Source of the DNA: Metarhizium brunneum
Taxonomy: Eukaryota > Ascomycota > Sordariomycetes > Hypocreales > Clavicipitaceae
Reading direction: 5' to 3'
DNA: 64,000 nt
NCBI RefSeq assembly: GCF_013426205.1
Contig: NC_089428.1
Coordinates: 2,232,001 to 2,296,000, forward strand
Made by a program: the position numbers and the translations under genes
Shown: piece by piece, positions 24,625-38,115 of the stretch
How the letters are laid out: each line of letters begins with the position of its first letter
Position numbering within the stretch: position 1 is the stretch's first letter
The notes under the pieces: model-generated
What the model was told of the DNA's origin: nothing
Databases searched by the model: none
Seen by the model: only the letters and a program-made list of their open reading frames with translations

Positions 24625-27230
24625 TCAGATCCCACCCCACCAGTACGAAGCAGACACCTTGAACGAGCCCCGGACAGCCTTTCCATCGCGAACCACACTG
24701 CTATCGCTAATGATGACTTCGTACTCGCCTGCCTCGACGCACCATTGGTCGCGCTCCTCGTCCCAGTATGCCGCAACGTATTTCTCCAATTCGGTAATAG
24801 TGACCATCTTGGTCTCGCCAGCCTCGAGCTCAACCTTGGCGAAGCCACGGAGTTCCTTGACGGGGCGGCGGATCTTGGCAGCTTGCCTGGGCTTTATGTA
24901 CATCTGAGCAACTTCAGAGCCCTTTGTGGAACCGGTATTCTTGACCTTGAGCGCGGCCGTCACCTTGCCCTCGCTTGACGTCACTGACAGGTCGGAAAAG
25001 GAGAAGCTGGCGTAGGACAGACCGTGGCCAAAGGGGAAGTTGACGGCTCGATTGGCAAACTCGTAGTATCGGTAGCCCATGTACACGTCCTCCCCGTACA
25101 GTGTTCGTCCAGCTTCGGCCCGAAAGTTGAGGAAGGATGGCACGTCTTGAAGTTGCTTGGGAAAGCTAAGAGAAAGCTTGCCGGAGGGGTTGGCGTCGCC
25201 GAACAGAATGTCAGCGATGCAGTTGCCCGTCTCGTTGCCTCCATACCAAACCTGGATAACGGCGGGCGTCTTTTCGAGCCAGGGCATCTCCTCGGGCGTG
25301 CCGGTCTGCATGACCACGGCAATGTTGGAGTTGGCGGCGGCAACTTGGGTGATGAGCTGGTCCAAAACGCCGGGGAGCTTCATGCTCACTCGGTCAGCGC
25401 CCTCAGTTTCCCAGTCCGAGTTGAGACCGGCACAAATAATGACTTGGTCGTATTCCTTGGCCAACTGGACTGACTTTTTGATTTCCTCCTGGTCGTCGAT
25501 GACCTTGCAGCCACCGACGCGGAGAGACCCGTGGCCGGGCACAGACGCGTCGCCCTTGAGTGTGAACGTAGGTGCTGAGCCGAACTCGATGCGGAATTCA
25601 TACTTTTCGCCCTTCTTCAAGTCAACGAACCCCCTCTCCTCGCGTGTGGCTGCGCCAAAGAAGGTATCTCCAGCAACCTGTTTCGTGGCGTTGTCCACAA
25701 TGAGCTTGTTGTTGACAAAGGCCTTGGCGGTCCCGGATACGACAAGTCCCAGCTCGTAAGTGCAATCCTCGTCCGGCACAAACGAGCCTTCCAGGTCGGC
25801 GTACCAAGTGTCGGCTACCTTTGGGTTGTTGTAGTCGAGCAGGTGCATATCCGTCTTGCTAAAGTACAGCATGTCGACGGACTGGCGGTCGGGCGTGCTG
25901 GGTGGCTCATTGTAGACGGTCCACCTCATGCCCTGCTTGCCATTGGGATCGATACACTGAGAACCGAGTAGGGGAAGGAAACGGTGGGTGTAAGCGCCAA
26001 CGGTGTAAGCGGGACAAGAACCTAGCTTCGCAGCAATGCCGTCATACGGAGTCACAGCGTAGTAGGCGGGGAGGGAAGCAGAACCACCGCCGTGGTAGGT
26101 GGCTACTTTGGCGTTGGGGCCAAGGACCAGAGTCTTTTTGTTCTTCTTGAATGGCAGGACGTTGTTGTCGTTTTTGAGGAGGACGATGCTCTCGTTGCCA
26201 ATCCTTCGGAGCAAAGCAGCCGTCTCGGGTGTATTTGCTTCCCTTTCCGGGCCAAGCTCCTTGATACCGAGGCCTGATACTTTCTTGACAAGTCGCAGAA
26301 CAGCACGGACTCGTTCGTCAATGACGTGAGTGAATGGCTTGTTGGTAGAGGCGTTGAACTTGAGAGCTTCGCCGCGGAACCGAGCGGGGCCGGGCATCTC
26401 TAGATCTAGACCGGCGACGACGGCCGGAGTCGTGCTGTAGGTGCCGTACCAGTCGCTCATGATAAGACCCTCCCAGCCCCACTCCTTGCGTAGCATTCGG
26501 TCGAGGTACTTGGAGTTCTCGCTGCACATGGTGCCGTTGATGCCGTTGTAAGCCGTCATGAAGGCGCCTGGCCGCGCATCTCGCACCGCCAACTGGAACG
26601 GGAGGGCATAAATCTCGCGCAACGCCCGCTCAGTAACAATGCTATGGACGCCCATTCGCTTGTCTTCCTGATCGTTACACAGAAAGTGCTTGATAGTAGC
26701 TTGCACGCCGGTGCTCTGAATTCCCCGGACAAGAGCAGCGGCGCCAAGACCGGCGAGGAACGGATCCTCGCCAATGGATTCGAAGCCACGGCCTCCGAGC
26801 GGGGATCTCTGCATATTGATGGTTGGGCCAAGAATGATGTGGGCACTCTTTGCGAGGGCTTCCTCGCCCATCTTCTTGCCGGCTTCCTCGAGCAATTGTT
26901 GGTTGAAAGTTGACCCGAGAGCTGTGCCGCATGGGAAACATGCCGCAGGGACGCCATTGAAGAACTTGGTGCCTCTTACACCGTTGGGGCCGTCGGACAT
27001 GCGGAGCGAGGGAATCCCATGTTTAGGGAGGGCTTTGGTGTGCCAGAAGTCGGCTCCTGCAATTAGGTGTAAGCGAAATGACAGAGCACACTCGAGGTGA
27101 TTATAGTTTCTTCCTTTGCATCTCACTATATCCGCCGTAGAGCCATGGAGAGAGGCTTACCTGTCAGCAGGTCAACCTTTTCAGCTAATGTAAGCTTCTT
27201 GAGCACCTCTTCGATGTTTATATCGGCCAT
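24625..27230 (-). CDS. bglI: Glycoside hydrolase family 3 beta-glucosidase with PA14 insert, cytosolic
   Basis: Two exons: 27230-27161 and 27056-24625, 833 aa. The 104-nt intron runs from GTAAGC to TTGCAG. The N-terminus (EEVLKKLTLAEKVDLL) is the usual GH3 start with no signal peptide. Landmarks: MSDGPNGVRG at 43-52, KHF at 146-148, and the nucleophile Asp225 in MSDWYGT; a PA14 module lies at about 395-545 and a fibronectin III-like domain at the C-terminus. Length and order match the fungal intracellular bglI group (about 838 aa). Known for the family: hydrolysis of terminal beta-glucosyl residues of cellobiose and aryl glucosides. Inferred: turnover of glucosides taken up or made in the cell. 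The promoter has a CTGGGG (27430), a possible carbon-catabolite repressor site, though such hexamers are common. Confidence 0.96.
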
Positions 27231-30200
27231 TATGAGAAGAATGAATGCTTTGTTGAGACGACAATCGATACGATTGTGAATTTAGTCCCAAAGTTACACA
27301 AATCTCCAAGCACCTCGCAGCGCCGATTCTAAGCTTCTGGGACGTAGTATGTGTCTTATATCACGTCCACCTCAGCTGGAGCACAGTACAAGAGGAACAA
27401 AGAAACACATGGGACATTAAAGAACGAGGCTGGGGCCGGAAGAAGACGGCGGGAGCTGGCCGGTTAAAGTACGACGAGCTCGTTAGACCACCGTTGTAAA
27501 AGTTTATGTCGTGCATCGCCGGCCGACAAACATCTTGCGATGACGGAGAAATTTGGATATCAGAAAGCCTCGGTTACAACGAAAAAAATAAACACAGCCC
27601 CTCCGCACCCCTTCAATATTGGTGCTCGGCATGGCATTTTTGGGTATCGAGAGGGATGATATGTTGGCGATTTCGGAAAAGCGCTGGGTTGAAAGGGCAC
27701 TAAATCGGGGAGAGATGCTCCCCAGCTGTCAAAGTTACCCCACTTCTGGCGGGATGTCGCTCACACGGCTGAACATCGGCGATCCTCTTACCCGAGCTTG
27801 ATCCGTTTAACCGGGTTTCTGCCGAAACCTGCACCAATCAGGGCAGCGCGAAAGGAGGCGATTTCGGCACGACAATCCGCCGGGGTGACGGAAAGGGAAG
27901 TAGGGGGCTTGGGGGACGGCAAGAGCTGCAGATGAACCAACCAGACCAACCATCTGGAGCGATATTCCCCATGACTGCACATCTGGGCAGGAATCATCTT
28001 CCAGCACGTGAGAACTGTTACGTGCAATTTGACACTGGCTGGTGAGTGAGCAAGTATTTCGTTGTCACAATGGCTCAGTGCGTGGTGCGGCGTACCTGAT
28101 AGATGTTTATGGACTACAGATTGGCCACATGGTACTTGCCTGTTTATGGTCTGATGATGATGCTTGCGTCCCTTCACTGACGACTGTCCAGAAGCCAATG
28201 TTATTCTAGAAGGGCTAAACACTGCTGCCGACCGAATTCCGCGAATCCCAAAGGGTACGGTGCCGATATGTCATGTCGACTGGGCTCATGTCGTCGGCGA
28301 ATGGAGCAGATGACTACTACTAGTAGTTATACCCAAAGGACGGCCCGGGCATCATGCCCGGAAAGAGTGGATTCCTCCACGGACACGATGGCTCCTTGAT
28401 CACGGCGACTCGAGGGCCTAGTATCTACAGACACCTATTTCTCGTCGTGATGCTCACATAGCATGAAGCTCTGTTATTGGCTCTGTGGAGCGTGCAGACT
28501 CTAACGTACTCAACATGGGATGATCCCATTCGGGACAGGCAGCTTGGCCACCGCGCCAAGCGCTGTTCGTCAATTGGATCATGATATTAGAGGCCTCGTT
28601 TCCCCACCTGAGACGAGTCATCCAGATGCTCTGATGGGATCCCCCGAGGGTCTTTCCGAGAATATGGACCACCCAGTAGGCGATGAGATCTTGGTACTTC
28701 CCCGCGCTGAAGTAACAAGAAAACACTTGACAACAGACTCTCGCCCCCCCTCCCCTTCCCGTGCGGAAACCCCTCTTGCTGCTGGACTTTTGCCTAGCAT
28801 AATTAATCTCCCTTGCGGGATCTAGATGCGGTAAAGAGATCGATCCATGCAATGGAGCTGCTGTGTGACGTGAGATCTTGGATGCTCTGCTTAGCAGATG
28901 GACCAGATGTCCACCACATGCCCACAATGCATACAACCTGTTGATATCAGCATGTCAAATGCAACATCTCCGTCTATTTTGGTTGGGTAGCCAGCCGGAC
29001 CGTTGGGATATTGCCGTCGTACGGCGTATATCTCAATGAACATTCCAACGTTACAGGCGTCACCTATTCGCATGCAGTTTTTCGATCAGACATTTGCAAC
29101 AAGAGGTGGTTTCGTTGCGGCGCAATCCTGTAACGCCATTTGCATCAAGCTCCTGCAGCTGAGCAATTAGCCAACTGCCTTCTGCCCAATAGCTTCTTCT
29201 GGCAAGGCTACCCCGTATTGCTAAACGTTGGCTTCCTGGTCTCGACTTGACTTATCACGCGTACATCTGCCACTCAGTTTCCGTAACCCCCCTCCCTCAC
29301 TTTTCATTTCGCGACAGTTGGCCTACTGTCACCTCAAGTCATTTGTGCAGGAGGAATAGCTAGCGGAGCGGGGATAAAGCGTCCAGTTGCACATGGATGA
29401 CCATTACTTTTCGTTGTCCTCAATTTCTGGCCTAATGAATCGCGTCCAGATACTATTATTGAGGCTGCCCTCAGTACTAGGTATACTGTTCTATCTACAA
29501 GCCTTTATTAACAGACCCTTCCCTTGATCGAGCAAAGACAGGGATCGGCACAGTCGCGATTTTTAACACATCATTATCCACATTGTCCACCCGCCAGTCG
29601 TCTTCAGCCTTTTCACGCCCCCTCTGCAGATCCACCTGTACTTGGCTTTTCCGCAACGTTTGACGCCGTCGTGACAGCAAGAAGAACTGATTCAAGATTC
29701 CACAATACGGCCCGCCTGAACATTTGGGAAAGGGAGCCAGAGCAAAAGAAACGTTCTCCCGGTCTCGGCATTCAATGGGTATCGTTACATGAATTCTAAC
29801 GTAACTCAAAACTTGTCGATTTCCCTTGAGGCTCCGAAGGACCCCTGGTTGTAAAGGGCTGAACACAACTCAGCCGCAGAAAATCTATTTGGCGGCCCCG
29901 AAGGAACGGTTGAGCCGCCATTTTGTGCCCTTGGCATTTGACCCAACGTCGGTACTACATGGGTTTATGTACTCCGTATACGATCTAGACTGCCTAGTAC
30001 AGACACGCGAGGGGTCTTGATGAAGACATGCAGCCCAAAATAACCTGTAATTATGTACACCCTTGTTACAGGAAAGTCCAAGGCTCTCTTCAATCCGACC
30101 CGTCACCTTATACAGGAGAATACTAGTAAATACTACAGGCCTCGTACCTGACCGTCACACCGTCACAAGTTTGAACCCACAAATGCTTACCGCTTTGGCT

Positions 30201-30592
30201 GACTCCACCGGTCTTCACGTCTGGATCCAATGTGTACATGGTGTATACTTGGCACTCTTATCACTCGGTGCACAAATTAGTACCTGTTCGGGGCCCAAAT
30301 TGTCTCACACATGCGGAAAATTGCGCTCAGAATCAGGGGCACTCGCCCGTTGACACAGCCCACGACGACGAGCACAACTGGAACACGACCTTGCCGTTCA
30401 AAGGCAAAAGTAGCGGGAACGGCAGTTGATCTCGACAAAGCTACCTAGCCATGTCGTTCCGTTGGTCTTGAACTAAATTGGTTAGTGCTAGCGACATGGA
30501 AACATTCACTCACGCCCCCCATGTCAAGTCATCCTGGTCGAAGAGCTGTTCATTTGCCGACGGGACTCTGTACGTACAAGACGTACATACGG

Positions 30593-30624
30593 ACCTACAG
30601 TACCTACAGTACCTACAGTACATA
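30593..30624. repeat. Tandem CTACAGTAC microsatellite
   Basis: About three and a half units of a 9-10 base repeat in non-coding DNA, preceded by related GTACGTACA strings from 30566. Confidence 0.7.
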
Positions 30625-33600
30625 CAGACGCTTGAGAGCGCCTGGAATAACAAGTCTAGATTGAATAGCACTAGTACTACGGACTAGTTGCTTGGATCCA
30701 TAGGCCGTGCTGGCTGACAGGATTCAAAATGTGATCATTGGGCCGCCTGATCGACCGCTACTGCGAGTTCTTGCATGCGTGGCTGAAGAAGATGCCTTGC
30801 ATGTCCGTCCAAAGCTGGCCTCCCGACAGCAGCCCTCGTGTCAACGTAGCTTATACGGCGTACTAATGCTGGCGGAGGCTTTGAACTTTGGCTACGAGTA
30901 GTAATTTGTCTAACTGGCGAAGATGATGTTTCACCCTAATATTGACCTCTCACTGGGTTCGGTTGGCGCCATTTGGGGTCGAAGCCACCCTAGGCGGCTT
31001 CTTTCTGAAATGTTCATTCGTCAACGGCGGTCCGACGGCGTCCCGCCTCGCAATTCGAAGCATGACCATTACGGGTAAAACCATCGACAGCGGGGTGGAT
31101 GTCGAATTGAGGAGTACAATGCACAGATTTCGCAAGAACAAGCACTATCAAACAAGTACTCTGCTAGGTAGGATACCGTCTCCAATTCAAAAATTGGCAC
31201 ATGGCACACGGCACACGAGCCATGAGACAAGGGGTCATCGCGTTGAGATTGATCCAGATGGGAGAGCGGCTGACGAACCTCTGTAAGCCGTGGTGATGGC
31301 GGTGGAAGGGGCCAGCACAGGAAGGGCTTGCTTCGAGATGACGGGCGATCGACGCCGAGGCCGTCAACGCGTATGTACCCCGGATTGCGGACAATACCTA
31401 GGCACGGCGGCAATGTCTTGTGAAGTACATGCATACCTTGTGTTTTGGGGGCAAATCCATAGGGAGACCCGCAATCGGACGATTCGAAAAGCAAGTTTCG
31501 ACGTTTTGACTTTCGGGACATGGAGCGAAAATCCCTATTTCCCGGTGCTGTCACGCGATGCCTGCGCTAAAGTCCATCACTTTTCATTGTCAATGGTTTC
31601 CGTCCGCCGCAGGCACGGAGCCATGCCGCTTTACACACGGTCAACCAAGTGACTAGAAATTCTGCGTTTCATGACAAGGCAGGATGTCATGCATGTCATT
31701 CATGACAACAATGGCATTGCTACACATGGCACATGTTGGATGCTGGACATGCTGGACGAAATCCCCCCCCCTCCCGCCAAATTGAGTCGAGGGACAGGGA
31801 ATGGCTTTAGACCTGGTGGTGACCAGAGAGGTTCAATGTTCGAAGTGCCGCATGAAGGCGGCTTGCGTAGTGGCGCATGTGTTACCAGACTACTCAGTGC
31901 TGCTGGTCCCGCAACCAGCCTGCAAAACCGGGCCCAGGGCGCGTTCCTGTGGCGGGTCACGGGGGTTACAGTGCACTGTCTGCTGCCTTGCTCTTTTGAG
32001 CCTCGGTCTAGGCCGCTGGTTCGTTACAGGGCAGACAGGGTCTGGTCGTTGCTGGGAGCCATCAATATATGATGAACTGGCCGAGTGGGATCAAATTGAT
32101 GCCAGGCCTGCTGCACGAGATGCAGCAAAAGGCAGCAATTGGTCTCGAAAAGGGAGAATCCGGCCATGGTAGGATTATACCGTGTCCCCAAACTGATTGT
32201 GGTTATGGCAGGCAAGATGAGGCGACCACGCTTTGTTTAGCGTTGATTGCGGCTTGCAGGAACAGCCATGTGGAACGTCGCAAAGCAAGTGTGAGGTAAA
32301 GTGCCACAGCCAACAAGGGGACGAAGAGCCGGGACTCGGGTTTGTTTCTAGTCTTTTGTGAAGCTATTGGGCGCTGTCTTGTGGCTCCAAGCTGTCTCCG
32401 GTAAGTTGCAAATTGATAACGCCCGGCTTTCCCTATTTGAATGCGTGATTTTCGAACAGTAACCACCAAGTACTAGGCATTGTCTGTTGGCCGGGCTGTG
32501 GCAACAAGCGTAGTATTGTATGCGCAGCGCCGAGTCGGCATCGTATTCATTGTCGCCAGAATAGCTGTATTGACCGCCGCGGCCCGTGCGCAGGAGGCGC
32601 GGTCAACCAGTCAGGAACAAGATGAACATGGCTCTATAATACGCAGCGCTGGCAGCGGTGTAGATGCATCTCGATGCCAATTCTTATCAGCGACGAGATG
32701 GAGGGGGCGTACACTTGCATCTTGAATGCTTCTGCGCCGGGGTGCAGAGTACAAGACGACCTGCTTTATCTGCTCCTCTACTCGGTACCCGAGGATGGCC
32801 TGGCTGGCAGCGTTGCATTCGCTCTGGGATACCGAAGTCCCCAGGGTTGTTACACCAGACTACTGTAAACCAACGTCTCGGTAGACTGCTTTCTATTCTT
32901 TGCCATCCGTCAAGCTTCTCCCGTACGCTGCTTGCCATATCGAGAGGGCATTGTCACGGCGGGAGGTTGTCCGCATTATTTTGGCCATCGGGGCCATGCC
33001 AGTCACCATTTGCGTCCTGACGCCTGCCGTTGCGGCCCTCGCACCGCCCTGCCATGTATGTATAGCCCTTGTCCACATTCTCAATCTTTGTAGTCTTGGG
33101 CTACCGGTATGCATACATAGCCGTGCCAAGTTGAAGGTACAATACTGGTGGCTAGGGCTCTCGACTAGTTGGTGTGTGTTCTAGCGAGCTTCCATGGCAT
33201 TTTCTTTACATGGTGTCCTCTTTTAGCGCGGCATCCCTGCAGGATGTGTTACGTGTTACGCGAGGGTTGTCTGTTATGGACTGGTAGGTCCCCTGTGTGG
33301 TGTTTATTATCATAGTACTATGTACATACGTGCTAACTACATGATTTGCGGCACGAGGTCATGCCACTAACCCAGGGGCTGCGACGTAGTGTCTTATTTG
33401 GGATACCGGGCGAGTTCCAGTAGTGTATAATGGTTCGCGCATTGTACTATGTATTAATGTCGACGAGCTCATGGGTGGTTCAGCGGTGACTGGGATGGTG
33501 TGCCATGGCCCAGGGTTGCACCAGCCCAGTAGTATGTACATACATACAGCAAGGGGAGCGAGACGGCGGAATTTAATCACGGAACACGATGACGCAGCGC

Positions 33601-35062
33601 TGGTGTTGAACAAGCTTTGTCGCCGTTGGGTTGCGCCTGTCTGAAGATCAATGGATGCAGCAGGCATCTGATACAAGCATGTCCATGCTGGACTGCAGTG
33701 TCGATTGCCCGTCCTTGGTTGCCAGCGCACGTTACGGCGCGCGTTGCAGCACTGGAGCGCCCGGCCACCGCCAATCTGGCCCCTTGCTTGAAGCAACATT
33801 GAAGCAAATCCCCTCACGGCGCCATTTATGGCAACATCGAGCGAGCGCGGTATCCGCAGCGCGGCGGCTGCAGACATCGCCTACTTATGCATGATGGCAG
33901 GGCAGAATGACCAAACGGCCATTGGCGCTCTGAGCCCAGCACTACTCAAGGCGGACTGGCTGGTATCAAGCAGGAACCCTATTTGCGCCCGGATTGTATT
34001 GTTATTCTGGCATTTTATGCGGCGCCGGATCCCACTCGGCCGGGTTTGGCGCCGATAATCCTATTGCCGCAAACCTGCCGGTCGGACAAGGAAGCGCCTT
34101 GTTCCCCAACGGGCCCTTGCACCCACAAAGTCCCCGTTGCAAGGAGTTTGGCCATGGGATAGGCTGCACAAGGCAGAATTAGCCCTATCTGCTGGCGGGT
34201 AGATGATGACTGTCGATGGACTGTCAGTGCGGGTTATGGGGCCCGCGAATCGCTGTCAGGGACACTCGCAGCTCTCTTGTCTGATCGGCTACTCACGGGA
34301 GGATGACTTGTGCAAAACGTGCACAGAGGGCGGAATCAAAAGATGGAATGGCGGAAACAATGAAAGGTGCAACACGGGCATGAAGGGCCCTTGTTTCGGA
34401 CAAACAAACGCAGGACATACATGTACGCATCACGGGCTGTCTTGCAACGCTTTGCATAAACACGGGTCGATGCCGACATAGCACCGACCTGCATGGTCTC
34501 CCTCCGGTAGTTGGTATATCCGACGCTGGCGAGGGCCGGTGTTGCTAATGCAGAGCGTAGCCGCGCTGCCAGGAGATGGCATTCCGCCGGCGCAAGAAGC
34601 AGGCAAGCCCAAAGTGTCGCGCGTTCCAATGCTCAACGGCGTGTAATCGACTTGGACGCAGCACGGCAAGACGGAGCTGACCTGCGCTTCAGCAAGTGGC
34701 CAGGACGGGGGAAAGCTAGAGTTTACCCCTTGCAGCTTTGCAATACTAGCAGTATTGACTACTTGCTGCTAGGCGCACTGGCGGCCGTGTACCGACATGT
34801 CTGATGGCACTGGGGCCTTCCGTGCTCCCACGACAGGCCTTCTAGCGTGCTTCGGAGCGCCTTCCACCCAGCACGCAGCTCCAGGCGCAACGCGGCGAGC
34901 ACCGGGACCCCGCGCGGAAGATAGCCACGAACCGTCAATAGCATCCTGTCGCGCACGGCCGTGGACGTGCATCACATGACGGGTGCCATGCCAACATTGT
35001 TCGTCGTGGACGTGACCCAGGCTGCGCTGGCGTCGAAGCCACTGTCAATCATTCAAGCAGGC

Positions 35063-35084
35063 AATCAATCAATCAATCAATCAC
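35063..35084. repeat. (CAAT)n tetranucleotide repeat
   Basis: Five consecutive CAAT units in the middle of non-coding DNA. Confidence 0.8.
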
Positions 35085-38000
35085 TCGGCACATGCCGCCA
35101 CTCACCGCCCTCAGAATGGTTGCCATCGCGGTGGGGTCCCGACGGGGCGAAACAGCAAGCTGGTAACGCTGGCCTGCCCTGCCTGCCACGTTTTTGTGCC
35201 TCTCTCTGCATTCCTGGGCTTCGGCGGCTTCTTCTGGTGTTTCTAGTGCCTGCCGCGGCGGGGCGGGCGCGACCAATCGCGCGGCAACCTTGCTGCCTCT
35301 GCGGAGACGGGTCTCCTGCCTGTCCATCAAGCCGGCAGAATCGAAGGCTGCGCCAATCAGAGACTCACACCCCCCCCCTTCTCTGGTGCTTTCCCCCTTG
35401 TGGACCGGTAGGCCAATCGAGGGGCTCTCCAATCTGCAACATGTGGGGCCATGCTCTGCGCCGACTGTCCGGCCTGCCAAGTGTACATACATCATGTACA
35501 TGCCACAATTGTATGAAGGCCATCTAACGCGTCTTGTTTCCAATTCGACAATGGTTAGCGCTGGGACATTTGGCTAAAACAAAACTTTTAGTTGACACAT
35601 GTTTGTGCCTGCGCGCCAATCGCGTGAAGCACGGCGCATGGAATGGCCTGAGACATTGTCTGGCCGAATCGAAGCCTGGCAGAACATTCTCCCGCCCTCG
35701 TCCGGTTGTGTAACAGCATGCAGCTCCGACTACCTAGGTAGTACTCCATCCCACAGCCGGAAAATCAAACACGGCGTCGGTCAGTGGAAACTTAATAGGC
35801 CCGGATGGAGACGAAAAAAACACCCAAGTCGATTCCAACGTCGGATCTGGGACGTGCGGGAGCGCAGAACCACGCTGGCTCGGCGACCGGATAATCTGAC
35901 CTTGGCCCGGCTTCTAGAAGGGGTGGGCGACAAGGCCGCTTCTTTTTCACAGATTTGGGTGCATCACCGCATCAGCCAGTGCCAATCGAGCGGTAGCCGA
36001 GATGGAGCGGTTTCCACCCGCCGGCTATCGCTGCAGATTGGCCCGCGAACGACTGTCGTCCAAATGTCCCGGAGGCCGCCCTGCTCTGCTCATAGTCTCG
36101 GCGGTGATGCCTAGAAGCAGCAGCGATGCGCCCGGTCCGGCGTCTCTCGTCGACGGCTCTGCACCTCTACACTCTGTGTATGATCTGCGTTTGTATACTC
36201 TACAGTATGGCACCATCGTGTTGTGGCGTTTACATGCAAAGGGCAGCCGCGCTCGGTCTCCAGTGTGCCAATCATGGGAAACGAGAAATTCAAGAGGCGG
36301 CACGTTCCTTGTTTTTTTTACCACCTCGGCTGGTTGTCTTTCGCGCGGGCATATCTCCCTCCGAGTTGTAACATGTGTGATAATCAGCAAAGCGTCCGAG
36401 CACACGCACCCTTCTCCCTCTGCAGACCGCTCCATGGCCAGCGAGACCAAATGCTACGTTTACTCGCACCGCGATGAAGGCGCCGTTGTAAGTGCAAATG
36501 GGAGGGGGGGCTGGTTGGGTTCCCCCCCGACCAAACAGATGCAATACCCGGAGGCAGGGACCAGGCCCGTATGAGTGGCGGGCCGTTGGTTGCTACGAAA
36601 ATGGCCCAACACGTTGCCAGACTGTGTGGCATGTACATGTATTTCTTTTTTTCCTTGTTTGGCCGTGATCCCGCCACCTGACGAGTCAATTTCTGCCGGC
36701 CTGCCAAGGCGCTACATTGCCCTCGAGCAACGATGGTGGTGGTGGCCGCCGGCCGTTCGTTGCCAGTAGTAACGCAGCACGATACACGTACATACTATCA
36801 ATAAACACAACCCGCAGACAAACCAACCAAGGGGAAGCTGTCATGGGGCGAGCTCGAAAAAAAGCAAGCAAGCAAAACGTCGTCGATTCCGCCCGTAGAC
36901 GCTGCCAGGCTGCCGATGAGGCCGGATTAGACGCCGTCGTGCCGGGGATAGCGCCGGGCGTATAAGTCGTGTCGTGTATGTACGTACCAGCCGGATGACG
37001 CAAGAAAGACGGTATGCAGCAGATGCGCTCGACGTGCAGACCAGTGCGCTCCCATCCATCCATCCAACCAGATGGACTCCATGGCCGGACTGCAGCCCGT
37101 GCCAGTGGACCGCGAACCAACGAATGAATGCCATTCACCCAGCCGTCAACAATACAACTTGACCGCAACCACATCCCACGGGCGTACAATATACGGCCAT
37201 GCCGACAATCAAAACCGCACACAGGCTCGCAAAGCCACCCCCAGCGAGCGACATCACTGCACACACCAGCTGCGCCATCATGAACAATAAACACCATGTT
37301 TGTATTTTGTCAACGCCGCCCTTGCCGTCACCGCCCGCTCTATAACTTTGTCCCGTGGTATATACAACCAAATAAAAAAAAACACTCGAGAACCCGCGAA
37401 ACCCCCGTGATGGCGAGTAGTAATTCAACCGAGCCGACAGCGAGTACTAGCATACATTGCAACCACCCGTGTGTAAATAAATATTTTCTTTTGTTTTCGT
37501 GTCCCATTCGCCACATTGTCCGTATTGACCGGACATAAAAAACACACCGACTCGCGCATCCCGTACCCGTACGCTTGCACGCAAAAGAAAAAGCAAGTAA
37601 ACGCAAGAATCCCAATCAATAAAGGTATACACCATACATTGCAGTTCGCTTCCCAAATGAACCCAGTTCTAGTCTATGCCCTGTCGCCCCAGCGCCGTGA
37701 TTGCATCATTGCCCCGTCCGTCTCGTCCAAGATGGTCGCCTGCCTTGCCTGTGCCGTTGCCCGTTTATCTTTTCGTATTTCCTTGTCCGGACTGCCCACC
37801 GTGACGCTTGAATCGTCGCCGTATTCAACAGCTCTCGTATTCAACCGTCACGGTTCGTGTCTCGTCGCTTGGCGGGCTGGCTGGCATTCAAAGGCTTCAT
37901 CTCGGGAGAACCATGGACTGGTGTCGTGTCATCGTGACAAAAAAGAAAAAAAAGAGCCCCCCCCCCATCTCCCTGTGTATTCCGGTTCAGTCTTGAGCTG

Positions 38001-38115
38001 TTGTTGGCTAGACAAGTCGAGGGAGGGGCGCCAGCGGGTTGGAGTGCTTGTTCAACAAGACTCGACCCGGGCCGCGCTGTGCCTTGTTCGCCGACTTTGC
38101 GTCGACACCACGGCA

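Larger units (their letters stand above)
27231..38115. other. Gene-poor region of about 10.9 kb
   Basis: No frame in this stretch carries a recognisable domain, splice-supported continuity or plausible composition, although short open frames occur on all six frames. Contents that can be stated: the beta-glucosidase promoter at the left; a motif copy at 29970; a tandem (CTACAGTAC) array near 30593-30624; five tandem CAAT units at about 35063-35083; TGTACATACAT strings; and the bZIP gene's 3' UTR to the right of about 37300. GC content is not low throughout, so there is no plain sign of a heavily mutated transposon. Confidence 0.5.
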